A stretch of DNA of 64,000 nt from Omphalotus guepiniiformis. Taxonomy: Eukaryota > Basidiomycota > Agaricomycetes > Agaricales > Omphalotaceae. The notes below the pieces were generated by a model. The model was not told the origin of the DNA. It did no database searches and was given only the letters and a program-made list of their open reading frames with translations. The stretch spans positions 248,001 through 312,000 of the forward strand of contig JAQOOI010000058.1 of assembly GCA_028554645.1 (NCBI GenBank), given 5' to 3'. A program made the translations under genes and the position numbers. Positions 45,546-56,533 of this stretch are shown in pieces (positions within the stretch are counted from its first letter, which is position 1; the number at the start of each line of letters is the position of its first letter).

Positions 45546-47132
45546 TCATTCATCACTTCGCCCAAACAGCGGCCAATTCGAACGACGACGACTGCCGGTG
45601 TCGAGATTGAGTGATCCCTCCTCCCTGCGTAATGCGCGCAATTGCCGACGATGCCAATGAGCCGCAATCCGGCTTCGTTTCCAACCCTCAGAACGCGACG
45701 CCAAGACGCTGCGCGCGTTATTGGTTGAATTACCTTTAGAGCTGTGGAGAGGAGAGACGTTTGTCAGTATTCAAACGCATCCAACAAAATGTAGGCGAAA
45801 GAAAAAAGACTCACTGGCAAGGTTGCCGTGTCGAAGTATTAGCCGAAATGGACGTGGACGACAATAAATCGACATTGCTTGTAGTACTATTGATGGTAGC
45901 GTTCCCTTGCTTCAGAATGATGATTGGAACACCTGGGATAGTAAGATTCGCCAACAGAGGCAAAGCCGCAACCGGAGATGGCTCGGGTATCGAGTCGTAA
46001 GAATCCACAAATATGTCGTTCTGAGCGCCGTCAGCAAAGTTGTAAAGGTCATTATAGAATGGAGGGGCTTGAACGTCTTCAAACATCTATATAACCGAAA
46101 CGGGATAAATCAGTATTGGGAAACTTGAGAGAGCGTTCAAGACCCACGGTATTTTTCTCCGTCTGGTCCCAATAGAAAGGCTGCTTAGCACCGTAGGTGC
46201 AGTTGGCGGGAGCAGAAAATAGACGGTGTCCAAGGAGATCAGCGCCGCATCGTCGAGGAACCTTTGATTCGGCCAAAGCAACGTTGGAAGTTGACCCGGT
46301 GATATTGCATTTAAACCCATTCATATAATCTAACATAGAAAGCTGTTAGCCAACGAAACGGGTGCACAGGAAAATTAAAATCACTTTGTTCACTGCCGCT
46401 ATCAGGCTATCAGGGAGCGAATCAGCTTCCGTTCAACTAAATACGAGGTCGAAAACGCTTACTGCATGGATCCAGAAAAACGCACAGGTACAACCACCCT
46501 CAGGACACGGCGGCATCCTCTCCGGAACCTGAAAATCGGTGAACCTAGTCCACACACACGTCTGATTCACGCTAAACACGGTAAAATCCTCTGGTTGCAC
46601 GTCCTTCGCGTCGTTCTTGTATGCAATAGCAAGCGCACACCCCCTAACATCCTCAAAATTGTTCGCGTGGAACTCCTTCGTAGGTTGTCCAGGACAGACG
46701 TTATCGCCCTGGCGGATATCTCCCCCTTGGGATGAGTTGAACCAGGTCGTAGCGCCTTTGTCGCATGCAATCTCCGTGGTGGCAGTTTTGCCTGCGGGAA
46801 GCTCGAATATGTCGCCGGGGTTAGGAGGGTAGTCAAGGTGTCCGTGGAACCACCATTGGTCAAATGTCATGTCCTGAAGGGGAGCGACGGGTCTAAGCGG
46901 GGTACATTGACGTGAGTAGATGTGTATATTGACAATGACCAGTAACAAAATGAGACACACCGATTGTCGTAAGGGAACGTTTGGGCTGTTACGTTGAAGC
47001 CGTACATCGAAGGATGAAATATAGCTAAATTCTTGTCAGCAAACCTGAACTTCGCCTTGCATCGAATATAGCAGCATGAGATGCAACCAAGGGAGCTAGT
47101 CCGACTACCGCGCCAAGTATAAGGAAAGACAT
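45546..47132 (-). CDS. AA14 family lytic polysaccharide monooxygenase
   Basis: Secreted copper oxidase; AA14 enzymes are described as acting on xylan bound to cellulose. The ATG at 47132 opens the signal peptide [18 protein letters not shown], followed by HA, the His that begins the mature protein and binds copper. Later exons give [57 protein letters not shown] and [17 protein letters not shown], then [16 protein letters not shown] 22-base microexon (46385-46406, PDSGSEQ) is followed by [41 protein letters not shown] and [20 protein letters not shown]. After QPC, a strong GTGAGT intron leads to a basic C-terminal exon ending at 45546. The intron after the first His has no GT donor (see findings). 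Neighbours are unrelated. Confidence 0.9.
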
Positions 47133-47567
47133 CTTGTTATCGTAGAAAAGACAGAAATTTAGCGTCAAGCTTCAGGTCTTTAAAGTCGTATGCGTTGAAG
47201 TCGTGAAGATACACCAGCCACAGGGAGCAAAGAGAAAAGAAAGTCTTATGCCAACCAGTGGACTTGAGGTAGATGGAGGGCAGGCAAAACGAGGAAAAGA
47301 GTTAAGGTTATTCATTGCTACGAACGAGACCTTTATAAGGATCGGGTCTCAAGAACAAAAAGTGTACAAGGACAAAAGCTGGATAAGCGGGCCTATTGTT
47401 CTAACTTTGGGTTTTCAGGCACATGTTTGCCCTTGTTTTGCTATGCCTGGGACTGCTTTGACGTCGGCCCGGATACCCGGCAAAATACAACACATACACA
47501 ACCTGGCGGTCCTGGCCCTCATCTTCCCATAAAAAGCTGGATTGTTGCTTGCAATCCCCGAGTCAAG
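47133..47567. other. Shared promoter region between divergent genes
   Basis: Divergent starts of AA14 (-) and the GGTFTNV paralog (+) lie 435 bases apart. A CCTTATAAAGG segment near 47331-47340 reads as a TATA-like element on both strands and could serve AA14, about 200 bases from its ATG. Confidence 0.45.
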
Positions 47568-48118
47568 ATGCAACCAGCTTTCTTCCAGAACGCGACTAAC
47601 TACACTATCAACGGTGGTACTTTCACGAATATCGCCGGAAATCATAGGTCTTTTCATTATCCACGTTCGTACGATCTCTGCTTTCCTCCAGAGGCAATCC
47701 ATAATTGAGTATATATCCACGTTCGTACGACTTCCAAAGTTCCGAGGCGTCTGGACAACCCTCAGGTGCTCGTAGGAGTCGCGGGAGGACAACCAATGCA
47801 GCAAATGCCGGAAGCCAACGGAACAGCTCAAATTCGAGCGCCCCACCACCTCACCGAGATTTTGACACTGCATGGCGAGAAGCTGGTTACCCGCCAGACA
47901 TGGCTGGCATGCACAACTTCAGGATTGATGGTGGAACGTTCACCAATTCGCGAGGGCGTACTGTAGTTGACTTCCGGACGCCATCCAACACTCGGTCATC
48001 CAACACTCGGTCTAGAAGTTCTCAGCCGTCCGAGTTCGAACTTTTCTTGTTTTTGTTTTTGTTCCTTTTGTTTGTGTTTTTATCGAGGGTGCTCTTACGA
48101 GTGTTCATACTGGAGTAG
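47568..48118 (+). CDS. GGxFxxV-motif protein, diverged paralog of 12471-13462
   Basis: The ATG at 47568 gives MQPAFFQNATNYTINGGTF, then TNIAGN. An intron (47648-47709) restores the frame into SIYPRSYDFQSSEASG. The following part matches the 12.5-kb paralog closely: ARRSRGRTTN, FDTAWREAGYPPDMAGMHNF, RIDGGTFTNSRGRTV and TPSNTRS. It then departs: where the paralog has about 150 acidic residues, this copy ends in a hydrophobic run, FELFLFLFLFLLFVFLSRV, before a stop at 48118. The tail is either a real membrane anchor or the result of a frameshift, since acidic codons (GSEVEVDDKEAEQVEEEL) continue in another frame just after it. TATCCACGTTCGTACGA is repeated on both sides of the intron. Possibly degenerating. 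Confidence 0.6.
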
Positions 48119-48940
48119 GTAGCGAAGTGGAGGTTGACGACAAGGAGGCTGAACAAGTCGAGGAAGAGTTATAGAAGCGGTTGAAGATGCTGCTAGAGAA
48201 AGTTAAGACGAAGAAGGGCGGGACGAGGATGACATGGAGCGGGAAGGGTCAACCCGCTAAGTGGGTACAGTTTGCACTGCGAAAAATGGTGAGTTTCTTC
48301 TACTCTATCTGTTTACCTAGTTTATCTGGTTTATCAGTGATACACGGGCTGACCTGGTTAAATAAGCCACTCCAACCCAGTGGTCATTCATGGTTTGGTC
48401 ATCCAGCTTGTGGTCAGCAGTTTCACCTCGTCGACGCGATAAACTGATACTGTATTTGATTTCGGTACGCCAGCCAGTTGAATCGTGGTTTAACACTCTT
48501 AGCTTAGTGGTGCCGTGCTTGGCAGTTTAACGAAGTTTGTTGTAATGCCTCAGTATATTATAACAATGGTTGAACTTAGGTGCAGTCGTAACAATGCAAT
48601 GTTGAACAACTAAGCAAGTGTCAGGTTCTTGCAGAGGCATCGATTTTGAGTGTCTCAAAACAGTGCGCCGTCGTCGTCCTCCGAGTCTGGATTCCCGCCT
48701 TCGCAATCCAAGAAATGATCAGGATATCAACCTTGAATTTTAGTACGCCTTGGATATCTCCGTCTGGGTGTTCTTGAAGCAGACTACAGATGCTGAGTGC
48801 TGAGGCCAATCTATGCTCACTGACGAGTATACATCCACCGACTCCTATCAACGTACTTGAGCTTACAATTGTCCAATTTAAATCGCCTACAAGTACGTAA
48901 AGGACACCGAAAACGAAACCCATAACCTACACAAGAAGTA
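48119..48940. other. Region downstream of the paralog, no firm gene
   Basis: The first 60 bases still read as an acidic peptide in an alternative frame. Frames further on (48181-48447 plus, 48923-48621 minus) have no known domain. The remainder is probably the 3' UTRs of the paralog and of GET4, which converge here. Confidence 0.45.
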
Positions 48941-50215
48941 TCAGTCTAACCCAGCAGAATTGGCAGCGGGGGACAAAATCCGTCTAGCAGGTTGTGCAGC
49001 CGCAGGTCCACCAAACAACGATGAAAGCATGTCTCCGAAAGGATTGGCAACTTGATTCCTCGGAGGCGGAATCGCGAAGAATAGCGTAGCCAGTTCCTGT
49101 AACGCCTGCAAAACACATTCAGAGAACTGATATGTAAAATGTCAATAGAAAGGAGAAACAAACCCTCCGAACGTCAGGTTGTGCGAGAACCCCTCCACGA
49201 CTTTGATATGTCCCACATAGTCGCACCCAGCTCTCTCGCATGACTTTACTTCTCTCACCCTGCGCCCGTTGGCATGTCAAGACGGCCAGTTGAGCAAAGT
49301 TAATGACAGAGTCCTTTGTCACAGTGATCTCATCGCTAGATCCTACTGATAGAGATGATGTTGAGTCAACATGGATCGTTCGGGGGAGTGCTGAAACGAA
49401 ATGATGTATGAACACTCGAGAGGCCAGTATATTGCCATTTAGCAAATAACTGTACGTGGATTTAGCGGACAGATGGATAGATAGAGAGGATGGGAACCCA
49501 CGGAATTGTTCCTCGTAGCGCAAATGGTCCAAAGGTGTTGGTAGGTGTTGCCCATTGTATGAACATCTCTGCGAGCAGTCTAGCACTATCTCGCGATCCT
49601 GATGCTAGAAAATGAGGTTCGGCAGCTTCAAATGAACCCTCTGTCCGTTGATATAATGAGCTCCTGCAACTCTCAGAAAACAAACTAAACTATCGCACCC
49701 TTGTAAAGCAGCTCCCCAATATAATGATGCAACGCTTGGTCTCCAGCCGGACACGATCCATGTTTTGCTGACCAGCTAATAAAGAAACACATCAGAGAAG
49801 TGTTGGAATCGAGAGTATTCAAAGTGATCCATACGCCAACGATTTGTCTGTTAACGTTTTCCGCCAGGATCCAGATGACCCAGTCAATGCAATAAGCTGT
49901 GTAATTCTTCCTACACCAGACAAAACGTCAGCTAGAATCCAGACAACATACCACCGACTCACCTCTACTCTCATCCGTCACAGGTTCACCTTTCGTATCG
50001 TACACATCCAATAAGAACCCAGCCAAATCAACGCCACTTCCTGCCTGGCCCGCCTTGAGCAGCTCCCGTGCACTTTGAAACAACACATCGATTGCGGTGT
50101 CGTATTGATTTGCTTTAACGTATCGCGATGCAAATGTGCGAGCTTTCTGATGTGCTTCATACGGAGATTTTTCAATTTGAGGCAGAATCGCGTTTAGGGC
50201 TCGAGATGAGGACAT
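48941..50215 (-). CDS. GET4: GET4-like protein (Golgi-to-ER traffic protein 4 / TRC35)
   Basis: Cytosolic helical-repeat protein that, with Get5, hands tail-anchored proteins from Sgt2 to Get3 for insertion into the ER. The ATG at 50215 gives MSSSRALNAILPQIEKSPYE, then KARTFASRYVKANQYDTAID and SARELLKAGQAGSGVDLAGF, with the GQ.GSG.DL signature of the family. After an intron come YCIDWVIWILAENVNRQIVG, WSAKHGSCPAGDQALHHYIG and, further on, FAQLAVLTCQRAQ. The last exon reads ALQELATLFFAIPPPRN, then ANPFGDMLSSLFGG and a Pro/Ala-rich end (SPAANSAGLD). Total length near 330 residues fits fungal Get4. Conserved helix ends are visible, but some middle exons were only approximately joined. Confidence 0.82.
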
Positions 50216-50613
50216 GGTCTTCTGTAGAAAGTGGAAGAACGTGCGGAGTCTGATTCGACTCGGAGCTAATTCATGCGCTTAGGTATGCCTTTTATCGTTT
50301 CTCATTGAAAATACTCGAATGAATCAGTATTTAATATCTCTGGGAATCGAATCTAGTCTAGCTTGAAAATCTACTCGGAAGGTGTGGCTAGAAGACCATA
50401 CCCATAGGCGAAAAAGGAAATTAATCAAAGCCCTTGCCAAGCATGTGCTAACAACCGCTCAACAACATTCGCTTTGACCCCCCTCAGAAACTACATCACA
50501 AAGGCTTATACGTTGACACGAATAGTCCTCAGAGATTGAAAACATATACGTACACCACTAGAAGCACATATTGTCCTGTCAGAAATTACACACTCAACAC
50601 CACCTCACAGCCT
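50216..50613. other. Intergenic region, nothing recognised
   Basis: Upstream of GET4 and downstream of the GH17 gene, both minus strand. No gene or repeat recognised. Confidence 0.5.
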
Positions 50614-52177
50614 TCAGCAAGACGTTCTCGGGCTAAAAGGGAACTTCGTGGTCCCATTATCTCCATAAATTCCATACCCAGGTTCCATATTATCTGAATA
50701 GAGGTGAGCGAACCACCCGACGCCACCCCCAGCAACGGTCTTGAAGTATGGGCATTGCGAGTCGAGGAGAGCAAAGTAGTCCTGCAAAGCAAACGTCTCT
50801 CGAGTCGGAAAGAAGTGACCTTAGAAGCATGTGTATACTTGCCTGCTCATTCTGAACGTTGGCTACAGCTTTGGCACTGTTGGGCTCGACTCCGGAATAG
50901 GTTGTAGATGGCCAGCCGTTCTAGGAGAGAAAATCAGCATGAGCATGGTCAGTCAATGGCCCAATCATTTTTGGTACCTCAGACAAGTATATTTTCTTGC
51001 CCTCTCCATGTCCTATGAACCTTAAAGTGAAACAAAAATCAGTATGCATATCAGGCTCGAAACCATCCCCACTGTAACGAACCAATTCAAGTCGTTCATG
51101 ACATCGGGCCACGAATTCTTGGCTAAATGACGGTCGATTTTATAAACGACTTATTTCCTACATGTGTTCTCACCTGTGGAAGCATCTTGCGCAAAGAACG
51201 GGAGCATATGGACATCCAGCAAGTCAACAGCATCTAGGACGGGTTGAGCACCTCCTCGGGCCTATAAACTCAGCGTTACGACGTGAGGTAATAGTGACGG
51301 CATATTTTATCAAGTTCACCTGGTAGCCATATCTATGTCAAGCCCACAAGGGGGTGAGTACTTTATGCTTCGCATAAAACATCTAGACATACGCCAGATC
51401 TGACACCGTCACGGGAATTCTGAGGCTACTAAGACTGCTTTTAGCTTGTAGCACTTGACTGGCCAAGTCGTCTGGAGACAGCACGTTGTCGTACAAAGGT
51501 TCAGAACCAAACTGAACCGCGCGTGTGACGAAGGGTGCTTTCGGATTGGAGTGAAGGATGCTCAGAAGACTGTCGCGACGGCTTTCCCACTGATTGTCAC
51601 CATCAAATCCGAACTGAAGATAGATTTAGGAATTTGAGATGATGGTTTTTTTTTTTCACTGACGAGCAGGAGACCTTACCCAGACCAAAGCGTGCACTCC
51701 GAGAACTGCTTCCCATGCCGCCTCGATGACATCGTCGCTATACATATAATCAGCGAAGGTCCCTATAGATCGTCAAGCACATACTAGAAATCATTACGGT
51801 CGCAAGCACCATACAGGCGAACATAGCGACCGTTAAACTTCTGGCGGATATTCTTGAAATCGCTCGTCAACACGGAAAGGCTTTGACCTGTAAAGGGTCA
51901 AGTTCAACGCGATGATGTACATATGATAGAAAGGACAGCAATTACAGTCGGTGACCTCGTAGCTGAAGCCTATAAATCCATATTCGGTGTTGGTTGGGCA
52001 CCACCAGTTAGAGTAGGAGGTCGGAACAGCGGATGGCATAGTAAACCCCAGAGCAGGGAAACACGACGCCGCTTCGACTTCGGAGCTCTTGGTGTCGTTG
52101 AGAGGCCGCCCATGCGCTAGCGCACTCAAACCGAGAGCGAAGAGAACAAGACCTGCAAAAGATGAGAGTGTGCGCAT
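50614..52177 (-). CDS. GH17-type glucan endo-1,3-beta-glucosidase, secreted
   Basis: Wall-active glycosidase, probably cleaving beta-1,3-glucan. The ATG at 52177 encodes a signal peptide, MRTLSSFAGLVLFALGLSALA. Exons follow on the minus strand: YGFIGFSYEVTDC, then FNGRYVRLYG, AVLGVHALVWFGFDGDNQW, then RAVQFGSEPLYDN (acid/base Glu in SEP), IPVTVSDLAYGYQ, VDLLDVHMLPFFAQDAS, WPDVMNDLNWF and KKIYLSENGWPSTTYSGVEP (nucleophile Glu in SENGWP). The C-terminus gives YFALLDSQCPYFK, GGGVGWFAHLYSDN and FSPRTSC. Both catalytic acids are present. The intron before DYFALL begins GCAAGT, a GC-AG intron. A TATA box stands about 65 bases upstream. Confidence 0.9.
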
Positions 52178-53573
52178 ATTCAGAGCAATTCAGATCGTCT
52201 GTGAGATGATACCGCAGAGGATTCACCGAGGACACTTTATATACCTGCAGGAGCTCATTTATCGTCGTGTAGCGCTCGCCAGACCACACGTAGCAGCATC
52301 TTTCGATCCTATGCAGTAAGTCTGCGAATTTGGGAAATGCAGACAGTTGACACCCAGAATTCGAAGCCAAGTGTTGAGAATTTAGCACAGAACGTATCGA
52401 GAGGCGCCTTCTAGCTATCCGCGAGTCTGAGATAATGATGCCAGTGAAATCTAGACGGTAGCAACGTCAAGAGATGGGCGAAAGATCAGGTGTGCGCCAT
52501 TCTTGCTCGAAAGAAAGGTCGCAATTCTTCGTGTAAGAACTGACAGTGGGTCTCTAATTCCGATGTATTGCCTCGAGTCCGTGGTACTTATGAGCAGTAG
52601 AACTCCCAGGTTCTCGAATCCTGTGGAGCCAAGTCAGTGAGAACATCGAACTTCGAAGGAAAGACTGCTTGAAGTCGCTTACTAATACCAGTAGCGCTAA
52701 TGCTTTCACGTGACCGTTGAGCTTCCCTCCCAATGCTTAGCCTTTTGCAGCTTTGCTATTGCCAGCGATCTCACTACTTTTCGATGCAAATTCTACTGTG
52801 TATACATCAATCTATCACATTCAAGCTGTTCTCATCAAATGAAGAAGGATTTTTTATCATCAGCTGTCAAGTCGAAGGACATTTTGAGGCCTGGACTTGA
52901 GGACTCCTGAACGGTGGCGTTTTCGTGCGAGTGTCCACGGCTTCGTATGGACATCGACTTGCGTTGAACGAGTACTATGTCCACTTCGAACCAAGACTGC
53001 CTTATTCTAAGCACATCTCCTCGGATACTCGATCTTAAAGGTGCGTTTCCTGACTTTATCGACTGGGTTAGCTCAAGTCTAACTGTGCACTGGTGATTGT
53101 AGGGGAAGGGGGCACAATTGTTCGTTCGTTACGAGATTGTGGTGTTATTATTTTAGGCTCAGCCCCTCAGATATTCAACGCGAATCAACTGCGACAGGAG
53201 CATGGATTTCTTCTCGCGGTTCTGTAGGGTGCTGTAGATCGCTTTAAGCCTACCCGCACACCCTGAGGAAGGTACAGCGTGCTTCGTCAGCTTTCGAAAA
53301 CGCATCGACTTCCGAGGATGTATCGCTTTCACAAATGGTGCTCACGACCTATACTTCAATGTCCTCGGAACGGCAGATGAATCAACAGACTGTTTCCTTC
53401 CAGTGCACGCCATTGCAGATTTGAGTCGTTCACGTGTGCCGAAACTTGATACAATCGCTTCGCGGCCTTTCATATACTTGACATCATAATTCTGTAAATA
53501 TGATGTTATGTGGGACCTGACACCTTATAAACTGACCTATGGTTTCAGTTAACGCGCTCAAAATCAAACCACG
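52178..53573. other. Intergenic region between divergent genes
   Basis: About 1.4 kb separating the GH17 gene from Hsp20. Short frames (52388-52008 minus, 52710-52910 plus) have no domain. I could not find a clean run of GAAnnTTC heat-shock elements before the Hsp20 start. Confidence 0.45.
52238..52245 (-). promoter_or_regulatory. TATA box of the GH17 gene
   Basis: The minus strand reads GCAGGTATATAAAGTG, a near-consensus TATA box, 60-70 bases before the ATG at 52177. Confidence 0.6.
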
Positions 53574-54148
53574 ATGTCGCTCTACTTTTATGAACCTAAC
53601 TACAATTGGGATCGCTTGTTTGACGACCCCTCCTTCCCTCGAACCTCCGACAACAATCAGAGGCGGCTCGAAAGTAGCGGGGGGTCCGACATCCACAGAC
53701 AATTGCGACCCAGGTAAGCTGCATATGCATTTGCGCACTGGGCTCCAATGATAGCATTCTTTTTTGTAGCATGGACCTCCATGAAGACGCCGTCAAGAAT
53801 GCCGTCACTGCGACGTTCGAGCTCCCTGGAATCAGGAAGGAGGATGTGCAAATTGACGTTCATAATGGACGTTTGATCGTCTCCGCGGACAGCAAAATGT
53901 CAGAGGAGCACACTAGAGAGGGATATGCCGTGCGGGAGAGGCGGTTTGGTAGATTCTCTCGCACCCTGCAACTGCCTCAAGGTGTTCAAGTGAGCTATCT
54001 CATTTACTCTGGGACAAAGAATTCAACTTGAGGGATATTTTTTCCAAAGTACGAAGACGTTCAAGCTTCCATGGTAAACGGTGTTCTGACCGTCACCTTC
54101 CCGAAAGCGAGCAAGGACACTGCGAGTAAGAGAATCACAATCAATTGA
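53574..54148 (+). CDS. Small heat-shock protein, Hsp20/alpha-crystallin family
   Basis: ATP-independent chaperone that holds unfolding proteins. Exons 53574-53713, 53770-53989 and 54050-54148 give about 150 residues, normal for fungal sHSPs. The N-terminal arm is MSLYFYEPNYNWDRLFDDP, rich in aromatics. The alpha-crystallin domain reads DAVKNAVTATFELPGIRKED, then QIDVHNGRLIVSADSK, YAVRERRFGRFSRTLQLPQG, and after the second intron YEDVQASMVNGVLTVTFPKA, with the A...NGVL.V..PK signature of the family. It ends SKRITIN, in which the I-T-I form serves as the C-terminal IxI/V motif. Likely cytosolic and stress-induced. Confidence 0.93.
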
Positions 54149-54379
54149 AGGTTACGGGCAAGAAGATGAAGGTTAGCTGAGCATTCTTGTATAGTAAATA
54201 AGATTATGTGTACTATATTAGCTTACAATGAGCATGATGAGCTTGAATTTCATTCATTCAACTTTCTTCACATTTAAGTGACAAACTTACAACGAGCATG
54301 ATTAGCTTGGATTTCATTCATTAACTCTCTCCGCATTTCACTGACAACAGATTGACAATAATGTATTAAACGTCAAGCG

Positions 54380-56120
54380 TTATGCGACTGCGATAGGAAA
54401 TCCCATAGCGCGCATACCCATCGGTGATAGGAAATTACTGGAATTCCCAGTACCCTCAAACTTCTCCAACCCCTGCGGGAAATCGGGAGGTCGTACGCCA
54501 TTAAGAAAACATTCCTTCTGCCTCTCGATGTAAGCCAGGTTCATCGGCGTGGCAGGCATAGCTGGGATGTACATGACTAGATGTTTGCGTCTTAAAAACG
54601 GGACATGAAGAATGTTCGAATATACATACCTGCAGAATCTTCTGTGCCAGTGTGTTCCTGCTCAACCGAATGTACAACGTCGCAATGCCAAAAGACGGCG
54701 TCGCCTGGAGAAACTCTCGGTACCGATGTCATCGTCTTTTCGAGCATCATGTTCGGATGAGTTTCTGGTGTTGGTCGCGGGCCTGTGAAGCCTCCATCTC
54801 TAGGGATGATCCCAGGGAAGTCAGAATATGTGATATCTAGATGTTCCAAAAACATTAGTATATCTATAAGCACATGCAGTTTAGGTTCCCGGACCGTATT
54901 CCCAGTTCTTAGGGTTCATGATCTCCTTCGAATCAGGAGGAACAAGGGGTCGGAAGAAAGGACGAAGGATGATGTAGGCGTTCGAAAGAAGTACATCAGG
55001 GAAAACTTTCAATGTTCCCTGAGTAGGTGCAGTTTCACTAGAATCCGATAAGATCCAGAAAACTTTAAATAATACATAGGTGCTGGTGCATACCTCATTG
55101 CAAGCCAACCTTGGAAAGTTCTGAAGATAGACGCCTGTTTATTTCAGAAACTGTCAATCGTTTTTATATTTCCCAAGAGAATTGTACTACTCGCCTGGTT
55201 CGGTCGCTTGTACAACGACGAGCGGGCTTTCATCCTACCGTCCAGGGCATACGGATCGTGACTACGCCAATTGCCAGATAAGATCTCCCCAAAGCAAGTT
55301 CTGAACGCGGGGTCCTCCCAGCGTTCAATAGACCCGCCTGTTGATATTTCAATAAGATAACTTTGAACCTTGTTAGTAGGACACGAACGCACCATCAATA
55401 TGTGGAGGATGAGCATCCCATTGGACACCAGGATGTCTGATCCGAAAACGGTCCGCATAAGTGAGAGGTGTGGACAAATCTACACCTTCTACTTTCTCGT
55501 TGTTCAAGGGTCGGTAAAGGTTGTTCAACCAAGTTGAGGCGGCGAGCAAGTTTGGGTGCGAGCGGGCCTCTACTTGAGGTTTCGTCCAACTGTAAGAAAT
55601 AAGGTTAGCTGGAGTTGAAGATGTGATAATGAGGAGGACGCGTTGTACTAGAGCTGAAAGAACTGTTTATTGTCCTCAGGGAAACCTAGACGATCAGGAA
55701 TTCAGTCACTGATAGATGGGCACTGGCTAACCTCCACCCACCTTCTACACTTGGATTCGCCTTAACGAATTCCGCAAGTGATTGCTTCCAATTTGCGGCC
55801 TCGGCATCATCAACTATATCTCTGATAACGACAGTACCCTTCCGTCGGATCTCCTCAAGTTTTTCAGGAGCCAACGTCTGAAGTTCCGAGAAGTTGACTT
55901 GCGGAATGTACTGCGATACTGCACAGTAAGGAAGAAAGAAATATATGGTGATAGAACTGAACGTGAAACCCACCTCGGGACCTTGCTCAGACACAAAGTC
56001 TGTAATCTGCCTAAGTTCTTCAATAATTTGAGCCCAAGCACGGGAAGCTCGTTCCTGGAAATCAGGGTAAGAGCCAGCGATTTCTTTCTTGATTCGGAGA
56101 AAATGCTCTTCGGGGTTCAT
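54380..56120 (-). CDS. DUF1479 domain protein (cupin-fold, putative 2-oxoglutarate/Fe(II) oxygenase-like)
   Basis: Member of the DUF1479 (YbiU-like) family, whose fold resembles Fe(II) oxygenases; the biochemical role is not established. The ATG at 56120 begins MNPEEHFLRIKKEIAG. Exons run through YIPQVNFSELQTLAPEKLEE, IRRKGTVVIRDIVDDAEAAN, WTKPQVEARSHPNLLAAST, LTYADRFRIRHPGVQWDAHP, HIDGGSIERWEDPAF (HxD metal-site candidate) and CFGEILSGNWRSHDPYALDG. Then come FRTFQGWLAMSETAPTQGTL, FPGIIPRDGGFTGPRPTPET and SVPRVSPGDAVFWHCDVVHS, with the distal His. The end is MRAMGFPIAVA. Introns are about 50 bases. The protein is about 430 residues. Context gives no hint of a pathway. Confidence 0.92.
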
Positions 56121-56533
56121 AGTAACAGTGAGCTCTCAAAGATATGCGTTTCACTTCATATTTATACATGATACCTGTTGCACCCGTGACTTCCGCAGGA
56201 GCAGATTATTGGTTTCAACCCGAGAGATAGAGTTAGACATACGTCCTAAATAGATCCACCGAGGTAATTCCGAACCCCAAACTGTCAAGCTTTCAAATTC
56301 TGAATTCCTCACAGTGTATGAGATAGCGAACAATAAAAGGGATTCAAGAACACACCATGAGAATGGGGTGGGCACGTTTTGTACACGCTGACCTGCTAGG
56401 AAAGACCTCGTGGTCGTGCAAGAAAATGCTAGAAAGTGTGCAGTATATTCAAAGCAACTGGATTGACTTGACATATTAAGATTATATGGGTCCCTATCAT
56501 AGCGAAGATATGGCGTCGATTTTGCTATGAACG
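56121..56533. other. Intergenic region, nothing recognised
   Basis: Upstream of the DUF1479 gene and downstream of the beta-tubulin gene (both minus). Frames seen here (56474-56151 minus) are not protein-like. Confidence 0.5.
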
